From Caprimulgus europaeus (lineage: Eukaryota; Chordata; Aves; Caprimulgiformes; Caprimulgidae): DNA of 64,000 nt. A program made the translations under genes and the position numbers. The stretch covers positions 66,301,723-66,365,722 of the forward strand of contig OU015526.1 of assembly GCA_907165065.1 (NCBI GenBank), read 5' to 3'. Each line of letters starts with the position of its first letter. Position 1 is the stretch's first letter. Under the pieces are notes generated by a model. That model did not search any database. It worked only from the letters and a program-made list of their open reading frames with translations, and had not been told where the DNA came from. Shown here one piece after another: positions 53,401 to 64,000 of the stretch.

Positions 53401-55017
53401 TCTTAGACTCATGTATAAATAGTGCTGATGGAATATTAGAACCATTTTGATGTGGGTCATCACTTCAGGGGATGCTAAGAAGAGACAGGTTGTCAACTTG
53501 TTGCCAGCTTCAAGCATACTTTTTAAAATGATGAGCAAACAAAACTGGTTCTTCAAAGTAATGAGGAAAAAATGATCAGAAATTCACAAACATGGCTTGC
53601 TAAGAATTATAACTCTGTGCCTAAACCTTAGGGTAGTTATGTGAGTATTTTGGCTTTCTTCTCCAAATATGAAATAGTAAGGTGTTCTGGTTACAAGGAC
53701 AACTGATCTTAAATAATTCTGATCCATAGGGAAAAAAGAAGAGAGCTTTATAATACTTCAAAAAATTTTACAAGGTGCATGCTCAGAAAAGACGTTTTTG
53801 CTATTTGTCAAATAGAAACATGCAACCCTAGCATTGTTTTTAGCAAGCTGACTACTAACTGAAGCTATTAAAAGCTTAGAATTGAATTAAAATCAGTGAC
53901 ATGTCTGATATAAAGGTTTTAGAGAGGGGAAGAGGCTGTATATTTTTATTCAATAGTGGCTAATACTTTAGGCTAATAATGGTTAATGCTTTCTGAGTAA
54001 CTGTTTTTACTAAAACAGGGCTCTGAGCACTGTACTATAGGTATATATGTGAAAGATGTTTCAGAGACTTTGGCTGTTTTCTCCTACCCCAAATGATAAG
54101 ACCCTTAAGTAATTTCCTAATTTGTTTTCACAAACCTTGTCTACACAGACAGATACCTTCTTTGTGCTGTTGCTCTTCTCCAGCTGGAGACTAAGATTAT
54201 AGTGGATGATTTTGTGTTATTACTGTAGCACAGTCATACTCAGCTGGTTTATCAAGTAGCAGCTCTCCAAGAAACTGAACCAAGGGAGCTTGGAGTTGTT
54301 TGTTTCTCAAGCATAAAAAAACTCTTTAGAGCTGTGTGCTGAGAGTAATACAGTCAGGGAGAGGAGAGGTAGCCAGGAGGGCGCCTTTATTTTATGATAT
54401 AAGGTGGGCATGCCTTAAAATATTTCATAATTTTTAGTCCCTTGTGACTATATGTGAAAAATGGAAGGAGCTTACAGCTTTTATAAAAGCAAACAAGGCA
54501 TGAACATTCTCTTTTCTTTAACAATGAATTATTGAAAAATTCCAAGTTAAGACTCAGAATGCTATCTCAAAAGCCTGCTTTGTCTTTTTGAAAATGCACA
54601 CTGGTAAGTGGATGCGCACTTAATTTACTTGTTTTCTGTTAAAGTTGGTGGAGTAGTGCTCATTAATTTCGACAGAGTATTGGGTTAGGTCCTTTTGCAT
54701 ATTGAAATACCATTTAAGTCTCAGGTTTTCAAATTTTTGTTGTAGTCTGACTAGTAGTGTTATCTCATAATGACTTAAACCCCCCTCTCCCCCCAGTAGC
54801 TGTAGCTGGAGCATTGTCCTAACTGTCAAAGCAGGCAGCAGTTTATAAACATTAACAGACTCACTGGAAAACTAGAGTACTGTAAAAAAGGAATAAATAA
54901 CAGACTCGTGGTGTATTATGTGTGAATTGCTATGATTAGCTGTGTTATATAGCAGATACCACTCCTTGATTACCAGATTGTTTTCCAGATGTTTTGTTTT
55001 GTCATCTAAGTACTCTT

Positions 55018-55230
55018 TATCATAGAATCACTTTGGTTGGAAAAGACCTTTGAGATCATCAAGTCCAACCGTTAACCCAACACTGCCAAGTCTACCTCTA
55101 AACCATGTCCCCAAGCACCACATCTTTTAAAAATATCTATAGGGATAGTGACTCTGCCACTTCCATGGGCAGCCTGTTCCAATGGTTGACAACCCTTTTG
55201 ATGAAGAATTTTTTCCTATAATCTGTATTT
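55018..55230 (-). mobile_element. CR1 LINE 3' fragment
   Basis: It starts with TCATAGAATCACTTTGGTTG followed by GAAAAGACCTTTGAGATCAT and CAAGTCCAACC, then GGGCAGCCTGTTCCAATG. This is the complement of a CR1 3' end with its 3' terminus on the left. Confidence 0.93.
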
Positions 55231-56574
55231 CTCTTTTTCTCTTGTATGAAAAACATCTGATAAATATTGAGTAGTGTAAGATTAGGGTAATATTGAAAAA
55301 AATGAGAGAAAAAATGAAAGATGTGTTTGTTCTAAGAAATCATGACTTGGCAGTTATCAGAATCATCGCTTCAAATAGTTTTAAAAGTTTAAAAAAAAAT
55401 AATTAAAAACTTTTTGGAAGACACCATACTAGGCCTTTCTGCCTCGCAGAATAGAAATTTGATTCCTATCATAAGTGAAAAAGCCTTTCTTTAAATTAAA
55501 CCTTGGCTTAATTCTCTTTGTAGACACTAAGAAGAGGGAGGTAACTTAGTGACCAGGATTCTGAGGAACTTCTGTTGAAATGAATGAGAGTAACTGTGTT
55601 TTGGCTAAGTCATGTCTGTGTGTCTTCTCAGTACTGCAGTGTAAACAAAAAAGGCAGATGACAGGAGAGGGAGAGAAGAGGTATTTGCTGTTCCTGGTTT
55701 CTGAAATGGAGAATAGCAGAGCATTTATGTTTTGCTTAGCTTGGTTAGCGATTCCCTGGCAGAGCTGGATGTTGAAGCCATATCTGTTTTGTCTATCTTG
55801 TTCTTTCACTGTGAAGCAGATTTTCAGATAATGATACTGTTTTAAAGACAAATTTTGCAATATTTCAATTTCTATATGTAATTCCATTTTAAAGTTTAAA
55901 CTGTCCTTTTGGTTTTGCTTTTCTAGTTTAATCTGTGGGGGAAATACTTTTGCTAACATTCTGTCTATAGGTGCACAACTGACAGTTATCAGTTGCTGCC
56001 TTGGTGCTTGCTCTTACCTTACCAAAAAGACATAGTGTACCGTTTAATGAAAGAGGGGTAAGCTGCCTTACATTTTATATGGGATATTTGACATGAGATC
56101 AATACTAACTTGCAGTCTAGCTTGAAGATTTGTGTACATGCTGGTTTCTATGCTTTGTTTGGTATAAAGGTAGGATATTTGACTTCTGTTGTTTTTTTAA
56201 ACTTTTTTCTGTATAGCTACTCTGCACATTAGACTTCAGATGACTCTTGCTCAGACCCTCAGTTACTTAGACACGAGTAACCTGCTTAAAGCGTCGCTTG
56301 CTGCCTAATTATGTAGTTGCTGTAGTCTTCACAAATAGGCGTGCTACTACTAGGCTGTGAGGTGCTTGGAGCTCTGATTCAATCTCAAGTTACTGATAAC
56401 CCAACATGACAACTGTTCAGTAAACACCTAGTCTGATGGTCTTCATGTAGGTAGCTTTCTGAGAATCAAAGGCTTAATCTGACATGCATGAAGTATGAGA
56501 GATTGAGAGCTGAAGTGCGTCTTGCTCTTGGGACTTGTTTTTCTTCATCTGTGTTATAGTAGTTCAAGGGAAGT

Positions 56575-57120
56575 AATTGAAACATGATTTGAGGCCGCAC
56601 CTTGAGCACTGTGTTCAGTTTTGGGCCTCTCACCACAAGAAGGATGTGGAGGTGCTGGAGTGTGTCCAGAGAAGGGCAGTGAAGCTGGTGAAGGGTCTGG
56701 ACCACAAGTCTTCTGAGGAGTGGCTGAAGAAACTGGAGTTGTTTAGTCTGAAGAAAAGGAGGCTGAGGCGTGACATTATTGCTCTCTACAACTACTGGAA
56801 AGGAGGGTTTAGAGAAGTGGAGGTCAGTCTCTTCTCCCAAGTAACAAGTGATAGGACAAGAAGAAATGGCCTCAAGTTGTGCCAAGATAAGTTTAGCTTG
56901 GATATGAAGAAGAATTTATTTACTGAAAGGGTTATCAGTCATTGGAACAGGTTGCCCAGGGTAGTGATGGAGTCCCCATCCCTGGAGGTATTTGTATTTG
57001 AATCATCTAGACATAGTGCTTAGGGACATGGTTTAGTTGAGAACTTGTCAGTGTGAGGTTAATGATTGGACTTGATGGTCTTAAAGGCCTTTTCCAATCT
57101 AGGCGATTCTGTGATTTAGG
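56575..57120 (+). mobile_element. CR1 LINE, 5'-truncated, with a long residual ORF2 C-terminal frame
   Basis: The plus strand keeps an open frame (about 56577-57023) with CR1 ORF2 C-terminal sequence: [20 protein letters not shown], then [39 protein letters not shown] and [20 protein letters not shown]. The 3' end is GCGATTCTGTGATT at about 57117. Only the distal part of the reverse-transcriptase ORF is present, so it is non-autonomous and dead. Confidence 0.95.
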
Positions 57121-57162
57121 CTTGCAATCTGTTTATACACTAGGGAGAGTGCCAGATGTCCA

Positions 57163-57890
57163 GATCACAGAATTGCAGAATGGTTTTGGTAGGAAGGGAG
57201 CTCTGAAGGTTATCTAGTCCAACCACCCTGCTCAAGCAGGCACTCCTAGAACACATGAATGAGGATTTTGTCCAGACCATCTTTGAATCTCCCTTCCAGG
57301 GAGGGAGATTCCACAACCTCTCTGGGCAACCTGTTCTAGTGCTCAGTCATCCTCACAGTAAAGAAGTTCTTCCTTATGTTCAGGTGGAACTTCTATGCTG
57401 CAGTTTATGCCCGTTGCCTCTTGTCGTACTGTTAGGAGCCGTTGAGAAGAGTCTCACACTGTCCTCTAGACACTCTCCCTTTAGATATTTATAAACATTA
57501 CACAGATCCTCTCAGAGTCGTCTTTTCTCCAGCCTGAACAGGCCCGGCTCTCTCAGCCTTTCCTCATAGGAAAGATGCTCCAGTCCTTTAATCATCTTAG
57601 TCGCCCTTCACTGGACACACTCCAGGAGTTCCATGTCCTTCCTGTACTGGGGAGGCAAGAACTGGGCACAGTACTCCAGGTGGGGCCTCACCAGGGCTGA
57701 GTAGAGGGGGAGGAGAACCTCTCTCGACCTGCTGGTAACACTGTTCCTAATACAACACAGGATACTGTCGGCCTTCCTGGCCACAGAGCACACTGCTGGC
57801 TCATGTTTAACTTGTCCACCAGAACTCCCAGGTCCCCTCTGCAGGGCTGCTTCCAAGGAGGTCAGCCCCCAACCTGTACTGATTGCCAGC
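57163..57890 (-). mobile_element. CR1 LINE, 5'-truncated, inverted relative to its left neighbour
   Basis: The 3' end is on the left (ATCACAGAATTGCAGAATGG). The minus strand reads, from right to left, [17 protein letters not shown], then after a frameshift [20 protein letters not shown] and [20 protein letters not shown], then [13 protein letters not shown], all typical of CR1 ORF2. A frame change near 57830 and later stops show decay. Confidence 0.95.
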
Positions 57891-58376
57891 ACTAATTAGT
57901 GAAAATGCATGAACTTGTGTGTAATAAATGAAGTGATGGAAGAGACTGAAGGACCATGGAGAGCTGCCGGTTCTTGGGAAGGCCAGTTGTGGCTTCACCT
58001 GCTCCAGGTGAGCTGCATCACTGGGAAGCAGGCCATGGCTTGAAAAATCCACACCTCTTGCAAAGCAGTAGCCAGCTGTGACTGTGATTGTCTTGAGTCA
58101 AGAACTGCAAGTGAAAGAAACGGGTGCTCAAGGAATTTAAATCACTGCCTTGGGAAGTCAGTTGGGCTAGTTACAGAGCAGAGTGCTACTTGCCATAAGT
58201 AAGGGTGACAAGGCTGGACCTAGTAATTACAGCTGCATCAGATTATATCTTAGAAAGAAAGGAGGAGAGTGAGAAGCTAGTGTAGTAAATTTCTCGGGAA
58301 ATCCTGAAGGCTTTGGACATTGTCAACCATAACTGTGTGTCTTTGTTTCAAAATGACCAGTGTTTTTTTCTATCAC

Positions 58377-58565
58377 TCTTATCAGGCATTGGAACAGGTT
58401 GCCCAGGGCAGTGGTGGAGTCCCCAGCCCTGGAGATACTTAAGAGTCATCTAGACATAGTGCTGAGGGACATGGTTTAGCAAGGGACTTGTCAGTGTGAG
58501 GTTAGTGGTTGGACTCAATGATCTTAAAGTTCTTTTCCGATCTAGGCAATTCTGTGATTCTGTTA
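58377..58565 (+). mobile_element. CR1 LINE 3' fragment, same subfamily as 56575-57120
   Basis: CATTGGAACAGGTTGCCCAG, then GGAGTCCCCAGCCCTGG, ATCTAGACATAGTGCTGAGG and GACTTGTCAGTGTGAGGTTA, ending AATTCTGTGATTCTGTTA. This is closely similar to 56938-57117 base for base with scattered substitutions. Confidence 0.93.
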
Positions 58566-61500
58566 CCCCAAACTGATATCAGCACTTTCTTGCCTACATG
58601 GGGAAAAGGTAGGTTTGGGGCTCTGAAGAGTACGTGGCTATAACATGCAATAGAATGCTATGCTTTGAGAACCTGACTTGTTTAATCAGTGACTCTTATT
58701 CCTAAATTCTGTCATTAAATGTAAATAGTTATTAAACACTGATTGATTCATTGCAAGGATGCTTTGCATTCCTTTGCGTGTGTACACAAAAATAACTGTT
58801 TACTAAATATTTAACTACCGCTTTGTTTTACTTTAATTAAATGCGATAGTTTTTTGCTGGAGTATGAGATAATAATCTAAATGCAATTAAAATGTTCATA
58901 GTATTAGGAGTAGGTACTCTACCATCCAAAGACACGGTTGCTGAGGCTTCCAGGCAAAGGTATTGGGTGGTCTGCTGTTGGTTTGGAATACTTAAGTGTT
59001 CTGCTTTAGATCAGAAAGGTGTTAAGGTGCTTTTGTAAAACTGTATAAACCATCATTAAACATTGTTCATTGAAGTAAATTTTAAATAATCCTTCACGTG
59101 ACATATTTGCTGTAGTTCCTGGCTGACATTTCAACAAGCTGTTTTACATCAGCCTAACAATTACCTGTGACAGTTTCTCCATTTGAATAAACATTTCTTG
59201 CAGCCAGTCAACGGTATTGGTGTGGTTTAGGTTAATGGAAGAGGGGGAAAAGCTCCTATTAATGAAAATGATGCTAATACTGGATGCTGCAAGAGGATGT
59301 AATCCAGACGTAATTATATATGAAATGAGAAAGTAAGTTTGGGATCACTGAAAGCATTAAATATCTGAACTCTGATCCCACTGAAGTGAATTACCACTGT
59401 TAATTATAGTAGGGAACAGTTAAGACAATATTTAATACTTTAATTCAAGTAAATTAAATTACTTCCCAGTTATGTTGATAAAAACAGGCTGACCTGGAGC
59501 AGTTTTGAAAACTTTTCTCAATTTTTCCTTTAAATATACAAAATTCCTTTAGAAGTAAATTCCAGACACATGCAATGTAGCATTGAAAATGTCATTTGCT
59601 GAAATCTTTTAAAATTGGAAAGTAACAATGTGTAAGATGGGAGCATCAGAGCTTCTTGACACTTAAGTTTTGAGACAGTTTATGGCTGTAGGTTCAGTTC
59701 TAGCGTTGACTGAAGGTGCCTGCCATCATCACACTGCTGACTGGTTATCTTCCTCCATCTTTAGGAGAGCTCTGGCAGCTGAGCTAACAGTGCAATTTTT
59801 TAAAATTTTTATTATTTTTTTCCTCAGGCAAGACAAGCTGATTTACAAACACAATTTATATAAACTAACACTTGCTGTTGATTGAGTTAGGAATTGATCT
59901 CCAATATATGGGATGATGCACTCATGTGTAATTGGCATACCTGAAGGGTAGTAACTGCTGGTGGGATGGGTGGTGATGGGTGACTTGGCTTACATGTGAG
60001 GGTGGGCATGGATGCAGTAGTCTTGCTGTTGCTGCATCTAGAGCTAGGAGGTGAGGTGTGTTTTTAGCATTAGTAGTGCTTAAACTTTTCACTGCTCTTT
60101 GTTGGAACTGGAGTTTGGCAGTTGAACTAACTCAAGTTGAGAAGGAAAAGCACTGAGTTTGGGCTCTACAGAGAGCCTGATATTATATATCAGTAAAAAC
60201 CTCACCGAGAGAACTATATGGAATTTCCTTGAATTGATTTTGGTAACTGGAACCAAGCTAGTAAGAACATTTTAATTCTCTATTTGCATCAATTTATTCT
60301 TTAATTAAGGGAAATAACCCCCAAAAGAAATGTTTATAACTTGAGTAAAAAAAATCCAACCTAACATAAATGTAGCTAATTAATCAATTCAAGCAAAATG
60401 AGATTTGTAAGGAGAAACTCATGTCCTTCTAGCTGAACGTGCTCTTAAACTAGGAGGAATATTTAATAAAAGATGTTACCTAGCTTTCTTGAGTATAAGA
60501 CTAATATAGCCTGGGGGACAATATCTAGCTTACAGAATTTACCAAACGAAATAGCTAATGGCTGTTTCATTTCAACACTTACCATATTTTTGTACTGGAG
60601 TTTCATATAATTTGTAATCTGAAGCAGCAGAGGAGAAAGCAATCTGTAAAAATGATTCTCATTCACTCTAGAACAAGCATTATTGTGACCATAATTCATG
60701 AAAAACTAATATCTAGACATTTTAATTAGAAAATACCTCATGAAAGGAATTGTCTTGTTTTCTGCATTTGAGCATTTCCTTTAAAATGTGTTTCTCTGTT
60801 TAAATTGATTAGAAATGTCAAGTAAAATGGAAACTATAAACTCCTACTGCTCTTTCACGAAGGTATTATTTGTCTGTTTTTCTATACAACTGCTTCAGGT
60901 TGCTGTCCTGATGCCACTGAAAATCAGTTTTAAAATAAATAGATGTTCATTCTGGTGCTTCAGGGTAGAATCTTTAACCTTGGACCATGCATCTCTGGAG
61001 ATAATTTCTGCACTTAGGGACAAATAAGACCACGCAATCTAATCCTTCAATTGTCTTTAAATTAATCCTCATGTTCTGCTGTTTGGTGTGAATTTTGATT
61101 TATTTATTAAATCTTTAAACCCAATGTCCTGTTTAATATAATACCTACTGCTAGGCCAGGATCTTGCAGTAGCTTTTATTCAGTGTTAAAAGTTTATTCT
61201 TCTGCTTTAAATTAAGACTAGTCTTAAATATTTCAAACAGTATGCTTTATCTCTTCTGTCCACTGCAGATATTATTTCCCATTATCTGGCAGGTGACAGT
61301 GGAGAATTACAGCACTTCCTAAAGGTACATTTTCCATTGGAAAAACCATCAATGTGATCAGTAGTTTAAAGGGGCAAAGATTAAAACCAATATTTTAGTT
61401 TGTGAAAGTGCTTATGCTATTGTTAATCTTTAGCAGAGATAACTAATCTTTCAGCATGAGGTGTGTATGCCTTCATTGTGTTTGATTTTCTGTCCTTCGA

Positions 61501-64000
61501 AGTATTGAAAAACCAGGAGAGAGTCTTTGTTTTATGTTGCTTCTTAACTAAATCTCAAGTTATTCTATATCTTCCTATGTAGATATGGAAACCTCAGTGG
61601 TAGCACATTTGCCTCATCTTCTTGCTGTATCCTACATACTCAATCCTACTGTATTTTCATACTTTTATTCAGTGTAGGTTTTTTAAAAAAAAACCCACAA
61701 TAAAGCAGTGATATAAGTAATCAAAAAATAGGGGTTTTTTTTCTATTAATTGTCTTCTTCCCTAACCTCCCTTTTCCATCTATAGTGGCAATTTGCTTTT
61801 GATTCTTCCCTGTTATTTTTTTTTTTCCTCAGATTTTGCAAAACCTTGTTATCAAGTAGTGGTACTTCTAAAAGGAGATAGTTTATCTGGGTATACCTGA
61901 AAAAAGAAAGCATGATTTCTCTCTGATATTTGCTAACAAGGTGTTTGTTTCATCCCTGGATCCTTCAGAAATACTATTTTCTGAGTATATAATTCCCATC
62001 AAATATCTGTTTAGATTGCTTTCCTCCAGATAGTGTAGATTTCAGTTCTTCCAGATAGAAGAATTAATTGTGCTCTCATGTTAACATAAAGCAAGGGCAA
62101 CCTCATTAAACCAGTGGAACAGTGTGACGAGAGAGTCAGGTCGTGCATATTAAAAGAAAAAGAGATTGATACAAGTATCTTGCAAAGGTTGAAATGACAA
62201 TTAAGTTTATCAATGTTCTCAAAATTTAGGGTTATCTGCATTGTTTGTGCAGTTGTCTTGTTGCCATAAATTACGATGTGGTCTTTATATAATTATGTAT
62301 TCTTTTTTCCCCACCTTGTTTTAGGAATGAATCAAAATAACATAGTGAAAGGAGTCTGTTACCCCTGTCTCATCTGGAAATCTGAAAAGTATAGAGTGAA
62401 TGAGGAGAAGTCTTGCGGAAAGGGAGGCCATGGTTTTGTGATTAAGACAAATTGCTGTTCTGGAAAGTTGGACTCCATCTTTAGCTTCTCACACAATGAT
62501 TCTAGCAAAATCACTTGAATATTTTCATGGTTGATCACTAACTGTCTGTTTCTTGGAGGATTTACACTGAAACCCCTGGTTCAGATTTTCTGAAGTACTT
62601 AGTGTTGTCAGATGTTGCTGAAGGCAGAGATTTGCTTGCATCATCCATTCTATTCCACTGAAGATTTGTCTTGTTTAAAAAACGAAACAAAAAAAACCCA
62701 CTTTGAATTAAACCCGATGTAATTTACTTATACTGGGGACAAAAGCTTGCATTCACTTAATCAATTTATCTGCTTCTGGTGGCAGCCCTAAATTACTTGC
62801 TCTAGAAATCGTCACTTCTGGACCCTGCTTCGCCCATTTGCAGTGCTTGTTTCTACCCCAGTCTTCAAACTGGGCCCAGATTAATCTCCAAGTCTGACTG
62901 CTTTCCCACGCTAGCCTTTAGTTATCCCCTTGCTTCCCAGAGCTCTCATCTGGCTCTGTCCCTTTCCCAGAGTCACTGTTGCGGCATTTTGTATCCTGTT
63001 CAGTCATCATTTTTCTCAACCAATACCTGTTTCCTCTCAAATTCCCTAATCTCCCCATTTCTGCCCCCCACCAGTTGTGAAGACTTTCCTTCCTTTCCCA
63101 CTAATGCTACGTGCCTCCTTCCCATATTCTGCCTGTCAGCTGCTCTTCTGTCCTGCTGAACTAGTGAGATGGTGACACTATTGAGAGCACAGGGGAGAGA
63201 TTTTTCTGCTTTTGGTTATAATAGACAACACAGCCCAAGGATACAATACCTGGAAACAGATGTTGTAGCAAAAGGTTGACTTTGCCCTATCGCTTCACAC
63301 CAGATCACGTTCAGGATTGTTCTGTGGGCTGTGCACTTTTTTTAGGCTTGACCAAAGTTGGGCAGATTTCATAAATGGTTATAGGTATATCTTCTTTTCT
63401 CTCTCCTTTCCCATCTAATTTCAGAAACTCTACTGTAAAGCATTAGAGTGCTAAAAGTTTCCAAATAAAAGATTGTGAGAGTATTTCTCTGAAATGGCTG
63501 AATAGTTTTGGCTGGAGTTTTCCAAAATAAATTCAGCCTGAGGCAGACAGCTGGTATGGGAAATTTCAGCTAAAAGAGTTGCAATTTGGCTAAGTTTTGA
63601 GAAACTCAGAAGAGATTTGTGAGAGAATTAACCCTGGGTAATATTTCACATTTCACCAAATATCATCTTCTGGGGAATACTCTTTGTCACTTTGTGTGGA
63701 CCTTCCCATTTGGTTTAAAATTCATTCTCTATAGTAGCTCGCTAAGCTACAGAAGAGCTATTTTTATTTGGGGTTTATAGAGTCAAAGAGTTTTTAAAAG
63801 AATTAATTTTCTTCTCTGGACTAGTTGATGTAGCTTTCTATATAGGTATAGTCTGTCAGGGGCATTTGTATTGGAAATATTTCAGTTCTTTAGTACTTGT
63901 TTGTAGCTTACCCTAGGGATTTGTGCTGGAGCAGCGCTGTCACAGAGCTCGCTCTCTTAGGCAGTCTTAACCTACCACTGTCTGTAGCACCATGCTGTGA

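Larger units (their letters stand above)
49786..64000. other. Intergenic region downstream of ANAPC10
   Basis: This region holds CR1 fragments (50229-50440, 55018-55230, 56575-57120, 57163-57890, 58377-58565), low-complexity tracts and AT-rich unique sequence. In other vertebrates the next gene in this direction is HHIP, convergent with ANAPC10. I recognised no HHIP coding exon here, so any part of that gene present would have to be 3'UTR or lie beyond the right edge. Confidence 0.6.

Noticed and set aside
55546-55959. 137-codon minus-strand frame
   Set aside because: No recognisable motif, and an 83-codon frame is also open on the other strand. Long chance frame in AT-moderate sequence.
49786-64000. 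HHIP coding exons expected from synteny
   Set aside because: I saw no minus-strand peptide that I could identify as HHIP; the gene is probably beyond the right edge.

Overview
This is a piece of a vertebrate nuclear genome, almost certainly a bird. The evidence is two spliced, deeply conserved single-copy genes, one CpG island in an otherwise AT-rich background, and interspersed repeats that are mostly 3'-truncated CR1 LINEs with the CR1 3' hallmark (ATTCTRTG-like end), plus one solo LTR that opens TGTCCTGGTTT. There are no prokaryotic operons, phage genes or CRISPR arrays. The species cannot be fixed from sequence reading alone.

Layout. (1) About 1-9,821, minus strand: the 5' part of ABCE1 (RLI1, the ribosome-recycling ABC ATPase). 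The noncoding exon 1 ends at 9,821. Six coding exons lie between 4,960 and 833 and encode residues 1-204 plus one base: both Fe-S cluster motifs and the first Walker A. The rest of the gene lies beyond the left edge. (2) About 9,230-10,960: a CpG island that serves as a head-to-head promoter. It carries NRF1-, YY1- and E2F/CHR-like motifs and two adjacent tandem arrays (35 bp x 4 and 14 bp x 6.4) with opposite G-strand bias. (3) About 10.7-49.8 kb, plus strand: ANAPC10 (APC10/DOC1, substrate-recognition subunit of the anaphase-promoting complex). Its complete 185-codon reading frame is split over four coding exons (17,122-17,236; 18,660-18,750; 19,545-19,665; 49,391-49,621), and the last intron is 29.7 kb. 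That intron holds a solo endogenous-retrovirus LTR and a CR1 copy but no other gene that I can support. (4) About 49.8-64.0 kb: intergenic, with at least five CR1 fragments, including a tail-to-tail inverted pair at 56.6-57.9 kb. No coding exon is recognisable there.

The two genes share a promoter but work in different processes: ABCE1 in translation termination and recycling, ANAPC10 in ubiquitin-dependent cell-cycle exit. The exon calls are strong because reading phase closes exactly at every junction and all junctions are GT-AG. I found no new multi-gene system. The most unusual sequence is the pair of opposite-strand G-rich minisatellites inside the shared promoter.
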